Shown piece by piece: positions 1 through 6,170 of a DNA stretch of 10,338 bases (position 1 is the first letter of the stretch; each line of letters opens with the position of its first letter). The notes under the pieces were generated by a model. The model was not told the DNA's origin. It was given only the letters and a program-made list of their open reading frames with translations, and ran no database searches. Position numbers and translations under genes: made by a program. Origin of the DNA: an uncultured Clostridia bacterium (GTDB lineage: Bacteria > Bacillota > Clostridia > UBA1381). The stretch lies in assembly GCA_944391635.1 (NCBI GenBank), contig CALXUL010000030.1, positions 1 through 10,338 on the forward strand, given 5' to 3'.

Positions 1-71
1 AAGAAAACAAAATCACAGTATGCACATTTTTGCAAGCAAAAAGGTATATGAATGTATAGACCGCGTGCCAT
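1..71 (-). CDS. hemW: HemW-like radical SAM protein, N-terminal fragment (runs off the window)
   Basis: Reading the minus strand from an ATG at 71..69 gives 23 codons to the window edge, beginning MARGLYIHIPFCLQKCAYC. The stretch GLYIHIPFCxxKCxYCDF is the N-terminal signature of HemW (oxygen-independent coproporphyrinogen III oxidase-like). Its CxxxCxxC cysteines (Cys12, Cys16, Cys19 here) bind the radical-SAM 4Fe-4S cluster. From family knowledge, HemW proteins are cytoplasmic heme chaperones or related radical SAM enzymes of about 370-400 residues, so only the start is present. A GGAGG at 81-85 lies 9 nt before the ATG and supports this start. The gene follows efp and the CD1247-like gene on the same strand but is separated from them by a hairpin terminator. 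True HemN or another radical SAM branch is less likely given the IHIPFC context. Confidence 0.85.
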   Translation of the reverse strand, partial: MARGLYIHIPFCLQKCAYCDFVF

Positions 72-89
72 TTTTCTCCGCCTCCAAGT

Positions 90-140
90 GAAAATATAAT
101 AAAACAGCGTCCTGTTTAGTAAAATAAAGCGGGACGCTGT
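90..140 (-). terminator. Rho-independent terminator after the efp/CD1247-like operon
   Basis: ACAGCGTCC at 104-112 pairs perfectly with GGACGCTGT at 132-140 (9 bp, about 19-nt loop). Read on the minus strand the stem is followed by TTTTATTATATTTT. It sits 27 nt after the stop of the CD1247-like gene and 32 nt before hemW, so it ends the upstream transcript or attenuates read-through into hemW. Confidence 0.75.
96..123 (-). promoter_or_regulatory. Possible hemW promoter overlapping the terminator hairpin
   Basis: On the minus strand TTTACT (123..118) is followed after 16 nt by TATTAT (101..96), which would start transcription about 18 nt upstream of the hemW ATG. The only space between the upstream terminator and hemW is this AT-rich stretch, so a promoter here would lie across the hairpin. 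Read-through from efp is the alternative. The assignment is weak because the region is very AT-rich. Confidence 0.25.
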
Positions 141-167
141 TGTTAGTTTATAAATAAAATCTTTGCC

Positions 168-647
168 TTAGGAATCTTTGTCATCAGAGGAGCAATCATC
201 GCAGTCGCAATCGAATTCAAGCTCTATTTCCTGATGGCAGTTTGGGCAAATAATAGGCATCGAATCGTCAAGTGTTTCAAAGTCTACCATGACGTCTTCG
301 TTGCAGTTTGGACACTGGATTTCAAAGAAGCCCATATCGTCATCTTCATCCTCATCATCATAGTCAAGAAGGTCAATGGGGTTATCATCTTCGTCCTCAT
401 CATCATCTTCTTCAGAATCGTCTTCGTCATAGATGATTTCTTCAATGCTATGCAGATCTTCGTCAATATCGTTTACAAACTCTTCAAGCCCGTCATGTGC
501 ATCACATACGTCATCAACTGCTTCGGCTATGTCAGAAATAGTTTCTATAATTTTTTTTATCAGCTTATTTTCCGCCTTATCGCCGTCAAGTTCCATTCCG
601 TCATAAAGCCCTTTAAGATATGCTGCTTTTGAAGATAAGCTATCCAT
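168..647 (-). CDS. CD1247 N-terminal domain-like acidic zinc-ribbon protein
   Basis: This 159-aa cytoplasmic protein has a helical N-terminal half (about residues 1-72), a very acidic linker (about 74-104, almost all Asp/Glu), then a zinc-ribbon-like region with CPNC at 112-115 and CPNC at 134-137, ending in a CDCDDC tail. The architecture and the position just downstream of efp match the poorly characterised Clostridia family named after C. difficile CD1247. Its biochemical role is unknown to me; two CxxC knuckles suggest structural zinc. AAGGAG at 655-660 lies 7 nt before the ATG, and only 24 nt separate it from efp, so the two genes are very likely cotranscribed and perhaps translationally linked. 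Acidic linkers of this kind can be disordered, so any nucleic acid or ribosome role is speculation. Confidence 0.8.
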   Translation of the reverse strand: MDSLSSKAAYLKGLYDGMELDGDKAENKLIKKIIETISDIAEAVDDVCDAHDGLEEFVNDIDEDLHSIEEIIYDEDDSEEDDDEDEDDNPIDLLDYDDEDEDDDMGFFEIQCPNCNEDVMVDFETLDDSMPIICPNCHQEIELEFDCDCDDCSSDDKDS

Positions 648-671
648 AATAATGCTCCTTTCGGGGGAATA

Positions 672-1229
672 TTATACACGTTCCATATATTCGCCTGTTC
701 TTGTATCAACCCTGATAACATCTGAGTTATCAACAAAAAGCGGTACCTGAATAACAGCGCCTGTTTCAAGAGTGGCAGGCTTTGTTGCGCCGGTAGCCGT
801 ATCGCCCTTAAATCCGGGTTCGGTTTCGGTAATTGCAAGTTCAACAAAGGTAGGAGGTTCAATACCGAACACATTTCCTTTATATGACAGGATTTTACAT
901 GTCATGTTTTCTTTTACGAACTTAAGCGAGTCGCCGACTTGATCTTTTCCGATAGGAAGCATATCAAAAGTTTCCTGATCCATAAAGTAGTATAAATCCC
1001 CGTCATTGTATGAATATTCCATATCTTTTCTTTCAATATGGGCTTTTGGCATTTTTTCTGTCGGACGGAAAGTTTTTTCAATAACAGCGCCCGTAATAAC
1101 GTTCTTCAGCTTAGTTCTTACAAATGCAGCGCCTTTTCCCGGCTTAACATGCTGAAATTCAACAACCTGGAATACGTTTCCGTCAAGTTCAAAAGTAACA
1201 CCGTTTCTAAATTCACCGGCAGTAATCAT
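672..1229 (-). CDS. efp: Elongation factor P
   Basis: Elongation factor P binds between the ribosomal P and E sites and relieves stalling at polyproline stretches. The 185-aa product has the usual length and three-domain layout: a KOW-like N-terminal domain (MITAGEFRNG start, then HVKPGKGAAFVRTK), a central OB domain, and a C-terminal OB domain ending in the conserved DTRTGEYMERV. The loop lysine that is post-translationally modified in bacteria corresponds to Lys32 (KPGKGAA), as in Bacillus subtilis. The start at 1229 is preferred over the longer ATG at 1247, because GGAGG at 1239-1243 lies 9 nt before ATG 1229 and would sit inside the coding sequence of the longer version. An ATG at 1235 is only 3 nt from that site. 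It is the first gene of a minus-strand operon with the CD1247-like gene. Confidence 0.96.
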   Translation of the reverse strand: MITAGEFRNGVTFELDGNVFQVVEFQHVKPGKGAAFVRTKLKNVITGAVIEKTFRPTEKMPKAHIERKDMEYSYNDGDLYYFMDQETFDMLPIGKDQVGDSLKFVKENMTCKILSYKGNVFGIEPPTFVELAITETEPGFKGDTATGATKPATLETGAVIQVPLFVDNSDVIRVDTRTGEYMERV

Positions 1230-1264
1230 AATCATTATCCTCCGCAATAAAATTTATATCATAT

Positions 1265-1293
1265 ATTTTAATATATTTTCCCGGAAAATACAA
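1265..1293 (-). promoter_or_regulatory. Probable sigma-A promoter of efp
   Basis: On the minus strand TTGTAT (1293..1288) is separated by 17 nt from TAAAAT (1270..1265), about 36 nt before the chosen efp start. Spacing is ideal, but the AT-rich surroundings make chance matches easy. Confidence 0.4.
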
Positions 1294-1407
1294 GGGATTT
1301 TTGAAAAAAAATTAAACGGCGTAAAACTTTGGCAATAAACAGCCGTCTTAATTTAGCAGATTCAACAAAAAAATATTAATATAAATAAAGTTTTTTATAA
1401 AAAAGAC

Positions 1408-1436
1408 TTTAAAAATTATTTAATATATGGTAAAAT
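1408..1436 (+). promoter_or_regulatory. Possible extended -10 promoter of the PL11 lyase gene
   Basis: TAAAAT at 1431-1436 is preceded by TGG (extended -10, TGn). With a 17-nt spacer the -35 position is the weak TTTAAA at 1408-1413. A poor -35 with an extended -10 is typical of activator-dependent promoters, which would fit a substrate-induced lyase. The leader would be about 45 nt. Confidence 0.4.
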
Positions 1437-1449
1437 AAAAATAATAGTA

Positions 1450-1467
1450 GGCAAAAATAGATTTGCC
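1450..1467 (+). promoter_or_regulatory. Small inverted repeat in the PL11 leader
   Basis: GGCAAA (1450-1455) and TTTGCC (1462-1467) form a 6-bp perfect inverted repeat with a 6-nt spacer, 8 nt before the GGGAGG ribosome binding site (1475-1480). It could be a small operator or an mRNA hairpin; the stem is too short to be sure. Confidence 0.25.
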
Positions 1468-1489
1468 GGTAAAAGGGAGGAGAGAGTAA

Positions 1490-4243
1490 ATGTTTGGCAA
1501 AAGGCTAAAGAGAGCATTGGCAGCAGCGGTTGCAGCAGCACAGCTGTTGACATTGGGCGTAATGTTGCCGACAGGAGCAGCGGCTGCTTCAACACGTCAG
1601 ATGGAAACGCTCGGACGTGGTGTTGTTGCGATGCAAACTGATGATGGGGTGTATATTTCGTGGCGCAGGCTTGGTACTGAACCGGCGGATACGGTATTTT
1701 CACTTTATCGGAATAACACGCTGCTTATTGAGGGACCAATTACAAACTATGTTGATACCGAAGGAATGCTGGGCGATCAGTATACTGTTGCGGCAAACGG
1801 GAAGATGTCGGAACCTTGTGAGGTATGGGAGAGCAATTACATAGATATACCTCTTGCAGAAACACCAAAATCGGATGTAGTGGCAACAAGCCGTGACGGT
1901 ATTTATTACGGCAGTTATGCACCGGGCGATTCTACCGTTGGGGATGTAGACGGCGACGGAGAGTATGAAATAATTATGATGTGGAATCCGTCAGATGCAA
2001 AGGACGCAGCTACCGGTGGTTCGACAGGAAAAGTGTATATTGACTGTTATGAGTTGGACGGTACATTTTTGTGGCGTATAGATATGGGCTACAATATTCG
2101 TGCCGGGGCACATGATACACAGCTTATGTGCGCCGATTTTAACTCTGACGGAAAAGCTGAACTTATAGTGCGTACCGCAGACGGCACTACCGATGCTGCG
2201 GGAACGGTTGTCGGAGACGCAGAAGCAAGATGGGACCTTCTGAACTCTGGCAAAAACCTTCAGGGTCCGCTTTATTTGACAGCGTTTGAAGGCGCTACCG
2301 GAAAGATAATAGATTCAACGGAATATTATCTTAATAACTCGATTAATTCTATGGAAACATCATACACTTTCGGCGATGACTTCGGAAACCGTTCAGAACG
2401 TTATCTTGCAACAATAGCCTGGCTTGATGGTGTAAAGCCGTATGCTGTTGTTCAAAGAGGCTATTACGGCGGTAAGGAATCAGGTCCGGGACGCACAACT
2501 GTTGCAACGTATAGTATGGAGGGCAATAAGCTCAAGCTGAACTGGACTTTTGATACTATGGAGGATGGTAACAGCCAGTACATAGGTCAAGGTAACCACT
2601 CTATGACGGCTGGCGATATTGATGGTGACGGAAAGGACGAAATTATTTCAGGAGCGCTTGCTTTTGATGATGACGGAAGCGTGCTTTGGTGCACAGGCTA
2701 CGGTCACGGAGATGCACATCATCTTGGTGATTTTGACCCAACCCATGAGGGACTTGAATATATGAAGGTATATGAGGAGGGCGGTCCCAAGCCAGGGTTT
2801 ATGGGCGCACGCGACCAGACATGGGGCTTTACGGTCCAGGATGCTAAAACGGGTGAAATTCTTCAGTCACATGACGGTATAAAGGATACTGGTCGTGGAA
2901 TGATAGGAAATGTTGGATATGGCGATTCGTATTATGTTGCGTGGGCGGCAGGAAGCACTGGTTACTGGACGAATGACGATAAGGAAGCGACCGATTTCGG
3001 TAATGCCGGACCTGCTGTGAATGGACGTATTTTCTGGGATGGAGACCTTTACGAAGAGCTCCAGGATCATGTTAATATTACAAAATGGAATGATACAACA
3101 AAGAAATTTGACACATTGTTGTCACCCGAGGACTGCTATTCCATAAATGGTACAAAGGGAAATCTAAATATGATTGCAGATATTCTCGGAGACTGGCGTG
3201 AAGAAATTATAACATATACAATTCTTGAAGAGAATGTGGAAGAAGTTCCGATGACAATGGAAAATACCTTTGACACCGAAACTAAAACCTTTACCGGTTC
3301 GGTAGATGTGGTAGCTACAAGAGCAACGTATAAATATGCACTAAGAGTGTATACGACAAATATTCCAACAGATTATAATTTCTATACATTAATGCATGAC
3401 AGTATATACAGAATATCATCAGCAACATATAATGTTGCATATAACCAGCCACCGCATATTGGCTGGTATATGAATGAGGCGCTGGGGTATACCACGCAGC
3501 CTGATGCAGAGTTGACTTTGGTTGCAAATAATTATAAGGAAAAGGATTTTGATATTTCGCAGTTAAAACAGGATACACCGCGTGATCAGGCAGCTGCTGC
3601 AAGTACCATAAAGGTTACTTTAGATGGGAAGAAGTTGTCATTTGACCAGGATCCTGTAATAATTGATGAAAGAACTTTGGTTCCTCTCCGCGGTATATTT
3701 GAGGCACTTGATGCAAAGGTTGACTGGGACGGTGACGCAAATAAGGTTACCGCTCAAAAAGGTATGCGCGAGTTTGAGATGGTTGTCGGCGAGATGGAAT
3801 ATTATATTGACGGTGAAGCTTTCAGCCTTGATGTGCCAGCTCAGATAGTAAGCGAAAGGACAATGGTTCCGGCGCGCGTGGTTGCGGAGAGTTTTAATTG
3901 TGACGTTGACTGGGACGGCGATACAAGGACAGTTATAATTAAAACGACAGAGAATTCTTCTTTTGATTTGACTAACTATTCCGGTACAGATGTTCCGGAC
4001 TATGCAGGAGTATCGGGTGATGAGTTGATAGATACTGTTGATTCGGATACAAAAACAGTATATAAATATTCATATGATACACAAACATTGGAAAAGTACG
4101 AAAAATATCTGCTTTCAAACGGCTGGACTGTTTATGCCGAGGTTACAGGCGGAAAAATGTATTTAAATGAGTCTGCTACAACTGCTGTTACTCCTATGGT
4201 TAATAATGGTGAGGTTTGGGTTGTTGTACAGGTGAAAAAATAA
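1490..4243 (+). CDS. Secreted rhamnogalacturonan lyase (PL11) with copper-amine-oxidase-N-like domain
   Basis: This 917-aa protein should cleave rhamnogalacturonan I of pectin by beta-elimination outside the cell. Residues 1-33 are a signal peptide (KRLKR, Ala-rich core, AAA cleavage region). Residues about 36-660 match the PL11 eight-bladed propeller of Bacillus YesW/YesX: RQMExLGRGVVA near 36, calcium-binding-like DxDGDG loops at 152 (DVDGDGEYE), 216 (DFNSDGKAE) and 376 (DIDGDGKDE), GHGDAHHLGDFDP at 405-417, NGTK at 553-556, and the YTLMHDSxYR...NQPPHxGWY ending. I see no YesX-like loop, so endo action is favoured, tentatively. Residues about 707-822 form a copper amine oxidase N-like domain, often seen on clostridial surface proteins. 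The last 95 residues (about 823-917) are unrecognised. It is longer than YesW, which has about 620 residues. GGGAGG lies 9 nt before the ATG. The gene appears monocistronic. Confidence 0.92.
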   Translation: MFGKRLKRALAAAVAAAQLLTLGVMLPTGAAAASTRQMETLGRGVVAMQTDDGVYISWRRLGTEPADTVFSLYRNNTLLIEGPITNYVDTEGMLGDQYTVAANGKMSEPCEVWESNYIDIPLAETPKSDVVATSRDGIYYGSYAPGDSTVGDVDGDGEYEIIMMWNPSDAKDAATGGSTGKVYIDCYELDGTFLWRIDMGYNIRAGAHDTQLMCADFNSDGKAELIVRTADGTTDAAGTVVGDAEARWDLLNSGKNLQGPLYLTAFEGATGKIIDSTEYYLNNSINSMETSYTFGDDFGNRSERYLATIAWLDGVKPYAVVQRGYYGGKESGPGRTTVATYSMEGNKLKLNWTFDTMEDGNSQYIGQGNHSMTAGDIDGDGKDEIISGALAFDDDGSVLWCTGYGHGDAHHLGDFDPTHEGLEYMKVYEEGGPKPGFMGARDQTWGFTVQDAKTGEILQSHDGIKDTGRGMIGNVGYGDSYYVAWAAGSTGYWTNDDKEATDFGNAGPAVNGRIFWDGDLYEELQDHVNITKWNDTTKKFDTLLSPEDCYSINGTKGNLNMIADILGDWREEIITYTILEENVEEVPMTMENTFDTETKTFTGSVDVVATRATYKYALRVYTTNIPTDYNFYTLMHDSIYRISSATYNVAYNQPPHIGWYMNEALGYTTQPDAELTLVANNYKEKDFDISQLKQDTPRDQAAAASTIKVTLDGKKLSFDQDPVIIDERTLVPLRGIFEALDAKVDWDGDANKVTAQKGMREFEMVVGEMEYYIDGEAFSLDVPAQIVSERTMVPARVVAESFNCDVDWDGDTRTVIIKTTENSSFDLTNYSGTDVPDYAGVSGDELIDTVDSDTKTVYKYSYDTQTLEKYEKYLLSNGWTVYAEVTGGKMYLNESATTAVTPMVNNGEVWVVVQVKK

Positions 4244-4261
4244 AATATTATAATTTGTATG

Positions 4262-4296
4262 AAAGAATGCGCCTTTTTTATAAAGGCGCATTCTTT
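4262..4296 (+). terminator. Terminator after the PL11 lyase gene
   Basis: A perfect 15-bp inverted repeat, 4262-4276 with 4282-4296 and a 5-nt loop, begins 19 nt after the PL11 stop codon. The stem ends in AU-rich flanks (TTCTTTG on plus, mirrored on minus), so it can act in both directions between the convergent PL11 and spoVM transcripts. Confidence 0.75.
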
Positions 4297-4327
4297 GTAG
4301 GATATATAAACCGTTTTGTATAAAAAT

Positions 4328-4365
4328 AAAAAGTCAGGACATAGAAATATCTGTCCTGGCTTTTT
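4328..4365. terminator. Second, probably bidirectional terminator between PL11 and spoVM
   Basis: AAAAAGTCAGGACA (4328-4341) pairs with TGTCCTGGCTTTTT (4352-4365), 14 bp with one G-U wobble when read as plus-strand RNA. On the minus strand the same position is an A-C mismatch, but the tail is better (TTTTTATTTTTA). It most likely ends the spoVM operon and backs up the PL11 terminator. Confidence 0.65.
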
Positions 4366-4431
4366 ATCAGCTAATTTTGCGAAAAAGGGAAGCAAAATTT
4401 AAGCAAAATAAATTTTTTGCCTTAAATATGG

Positions 4432-4503
4432 CTATTCTATCTTAAGAAAGGTTTTTACTATTCCCGACAAAAACTTAGGCATTTTCCAAACAACTACTTT
4501 CAT
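4432..4503 (-). CDS. spoVM: Stage V sporulation protein M (SpoVM), 23 aa
   Basis: The minus-strand frame from ATG 4503..4501 to TAG 4434..4432 encodes 23 residues starting MKVVVWKMPKFLSGIV. This matches the SpoVM pattern (B. subtilis MKFYTIKLPKFLGGIV), including Pro9, the PKFL-GIV core and basic residues after it. From family knowledge SpoVM is an amphipathic helix that recognises the convex outer forespore membrane and anchors SpoIVA, the base of the spore coat; it also interacts with FtsH. Its presence indicates an endospore former. AGGAGG at 4515-4520 lies 11 nt upstream and overlaps the stop codon of the preceding 55-aa gene, so the two are cotranscribed and probably translationally coupled. 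The gene is short enough to be missed by most automated annotation. Confidence 0.9.
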   Translation of the reverse strand: MKVVVWKMPKFLSGIVKTFLKIE

Positions 4504-4518
4504 AAAATAAACAACCTC

Positions 4519-4686
4519 CTACCATTTAAATAAACAAAAATAACCGAGCAAAATAAGCATAGCGGTTTCAAGAACTGCAACTATGTAAATCGGCAGCAGA
4601 AGCCCGGTGAGCATTCCTATACAGAATGTCAGCGCGGCAAGCCCCGCCTGTTTGCAGTCGAGCCTACAGCAGCAAAGCTTCTTCAT
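4519..4686 (-). CDS. Small Cys-rich membrane protein upstream of spoVM (55 aa)
   Basis: The minus-strand frame from ATG 4686..4684 to TAG 4521..4519 encodes 55 residues. The N-terminus is basic and cysteine-rich (MKKLCCCRLDCKQ, with Cys at 5, 6, 7 and 11). It is followed by a long hydrophobic stretch (about residues 15-53) that could form two short transmembrane helices broken near Pro32, ending LFKW. GAGGTGA at 4693-4699 lies 6 nt before the ATG, and a sigma-E-like promoter precedes it. Its stop codon overlaps the spoVM ribosome binding site. I do not recognise the family. Cotranscription with spoVM suggests a role in the mother cell at the forespore membrane, but this is inference from context only. 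Start, ribosome site and composition all support a real gene. Confidence 0.75.
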   Translation of the reverse strand: MKKLCCCRLDCKQAGLAALTFCIGMLTGLLLPIYIVAVLETAMLILLGYFCLFKW

Positions 4687-4704
4687 ATATTTTCACCTCG
4701 GTAT

Positions 4705-4731
4705 AATATATGATAATTAATAGATAAATGT
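4705..4731 (-). promoter_or_regulatory. Possible sigma-E-type sporulation promoter for the spoVM operon
   Basis: On the minus strand CATATATT (4712..4705) resembles the sigma-E -10 (CATACA-T) and follows, after 13 nt, AACATTT-like bases (ACATTT, 4731..4726) at the -35 position. From established knowledge spoVM in B. subtilis is sigma-E dependent. A sigma-A reading (TTGTAA at 4736..4731) lacks a well-spaced -10. Confidence 0.45.
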
Positions 4732-4802
4732 TACAAAAGAAACTGCTTTTTCCAGTTCATAATTTGTTTACAAAAAAATACAAACTTTTTAACAACTTAT
4801 TC

Positions 4803-4860
4803 ATACCGATGTCAAATTGATGTTGTAATATAATCAATGTAATCGGGAAAGATACCGATG
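4803..4860 (+). promoter_or_regulatory. Upstream region of the HtrA gene: TATAAT and repeated ATACCGATG
   Basis: A perfect TATAAT lies at 4829-4834, but no good -35 is found at 16-18 nt. ATACCGATG occurs at 4803-4811 and again at 4852-4860, 49 nt apart in direct orientation, with the promoter between them. The copies could be regulator half-sites flanking the start of transcription, or chance. Confidence 0.3.
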
Positions 4861-4892
4861 AGAGAATGTTGATTTGAAAGGAATGATACAGT

Positions 4893-6104
4893 ATGAAGAA
4901 GTATCCTCACACAGAAACAACAGATTTAATTATTTATGAAGCTAAACAAAAAAAACATAGAAAGCATAGAGTATGGGTTCCCTGTCTTTGCTCGGCGCTT
5001 GCAGCGAGTGTGCTAACGCTGGGAGTAGGAGCGGCAGCAGTAAAAAGTTATATTCAGCCGCTTCAGACACAGGTGCAGAAAATGTCAAACGGCTCTGCCG
5101 GCTATAATATAACTACACTTGCAAATACCGCAGATGCAAGCGGAAAGACTGTTTTAACTGTACCGGAGATTGCAAATAAAGTCGGACCGTCATGTGTCGG
5201 CGTTATAAATAAAGCCAAGGTGACCGCGCAAAGATACTATGATCCGTTCAGCGGAAGATACTATTATACAGCAGACCCTAACTCTGATGAAATGGTTGAG
5301 CAGGGAAGCGGTTCGGGTATTATTATTTCGGAAGACGGATATATAGTAACTAACCAACACGTAATAGACGGTGCAAATGAGATTTCGGTTGTATTAAACA
5401 CTGGTGATGAGTACACTGCAACATTAGTTGGTGCAGATGAAAAATCAGACCTTGCAGTTTTAAAGATAGATGCACCGAATCTTGTAGCAGCAGAATTAGG
5501 TGATTCTGAAGCATTGCAGGTTGGAGAGCTTGCTGTTGCAATAGGTAACCCGCTTGGTCAGGAGTTTGCCGGCACGGTCACCGTTGGCGTTATAAGTGCT
5601 GTTAATCGTACAATGACGGTTGATAATAAAAAATATAACCTTATCCAGACCGACGCTGCAATTAACCCCGGAAATTCAGGTGGAGCGCTGGTTAACCAGT
5701 ATGGTGAGGTAATTGGTATAAACTCAGTAAAAATCTCAACGACCGGAGTTGAAGGCATAGGTTTTGCTATTTCAATGTCCGAAGCAAAACCGATAATAGA
5801 TGACCTTATGAACAATGGATATGTATCAGGCAGACCGCTTGTAGGGATAATGGCTAAGTCCACGAGCAGCGGACTTCTTGTAGACAGCGTTACTGAAGGC
5901 AGCGGCGCCCAGGCAGCCGGAATCCAGCCGGGAGATCTTATTGTAAAGGCTGATGGTAAAGTCGTTAAGTCGGTTGATGAAATGAATGAAATCCGTGATG
6001 AGAAAAAAGCAGGCGACACTATGGAGCTTACAGTTATACGTAATGGAGAAATGCTGACCGTAAATGTGGTTCTTGGTGAAGATGTTCCGGCTTCAGGAAA
6101 CTGA
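4893..6104 (+). CDS. HtrA/DegP-like membrane-anchored serine protease (S1C, PDZ)
   Basis: This 403-aa protein should degrade or refold damaged proteins on the outer face of the cytoplasmic membrane. It has a short basic cytoplasmic N-terminus (KKHRKHR at 20-26), one transmembrane helix (about 27-50), a trypsin-like protease domain (about 88-305) and one C-terminal PDZ domain (about 313-397). The catalytic triad is His156 (TNQHVI), Asp186 (SDLAVLKI) and Ser262 (GNSGGA), all present. An unusual Tyr-rich loop (RYYDPFSGRYYYTADP) sits before the first protease strand, a position variable in the family. Length is normal for Firmicute HtrA proteins with one PDZ domain. GAAAGGA at 4876-4882 lies 10 nt before the ATG. 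It is divergent from the spoVM operon, and B. subtilis HtrA paralogues respond to secretion stress; no CssR site was identified here. Confidence 0.93.
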   Translation: MKKYPHTETTDLIIYEAKQKKHRKHRVWVPCLCSALAASVLTLGVGAAAVKSYIQPLQTQVQKMSNGSAGYNITTLANTADASGKTVLTVPEIANKVGPSCVGVINKAKVTAQRYYDPFSGRYYYTADPNSDEMVEQGSGSGIIISEDGYIVTNQHVIDGANEISVVLNTGDEYTATLVGADEKSDLAVLKIDAPNLVAAELGDSEALQVGELAVAIGNPLGQEFAGTVTVGVISAVNRTMTVDNKKYNLIQTDAAINPGNSGGALVNQYGEVIGINSVKISTTGVEGIGFAISMSEAKPIIDDLMNNGYVSGRPLVGIMAKSTSSGLLVDSVTEGSGAQAAGIQPGDLIVKADGKVVKSVDEMNEIRDEKKAGDTMELTVIRNGEMLTVNVVLGEDVPASGN

Positions 6105-6123
6105 TGTTATTAAACTTAAAAAC

Positions 6124-6163
6124 AAAAACCGTTTAGGTGTTTAAATGCCTAAACGGTTTTTTT
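6124..6163. terminator. Bidirectional terminator between the HtrA and 649-aa genes
   Basis: AAAAACCGTTTAGG (6124-6137) pairs perfectly with CCTAAACGGTTTTT (6148-6161) around a 10-nt loop, followed by further T on the plus strand and TTTTTGTTTTTAAG on the minus strand. It lies 19 nt after the HtrA stop and 7 nt after the end of the convergent gene, so it serves both. Confidence 0.85.
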
Positions 6164-6170
6164 GTGCGAT

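Noticed and set aside
234..632. 132-aa plus-strand hydrophobic reading frame
   Set aside because: Its Ile/Val richness is the antisense reading of the Asp/Glu codons of the acidic protein; no ribosome site.
1230..1247. Longer EF-P start (MRRIMI...) at 1247
   Set aside because: The GGAGG ribosome site would lie inside the coding sequence; the canonical EF-P N-terminus begins at the ATG at 1229.
1406..1417. ACTTTAAAAATT near the PL11 promoter as a third copy of the divergent-region motif
   Set aside because: Only ACTTT and a loose AT tract match, and the orientation relative to the -10 is opposite to the other two sites.
4132..4395. 87-aa minus-strand reading frame
   Set aside because: It spans the PL11 3' end and both terminator hairpins, and has no ribosome site or protein-like composition.
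4390..4411. AAGCAAAAT repeated twice after spoVM
   Set aside because: It is a short AT-rich direct repeat with only two units; no sign of a CRISPR or other array.
5558..6019. 153-aa minus-strand reading frame inside the HtrA gene
   Set aside because: It is the antisense shadow of a well-conserved protease gene; no ribosome site or recognisable product.
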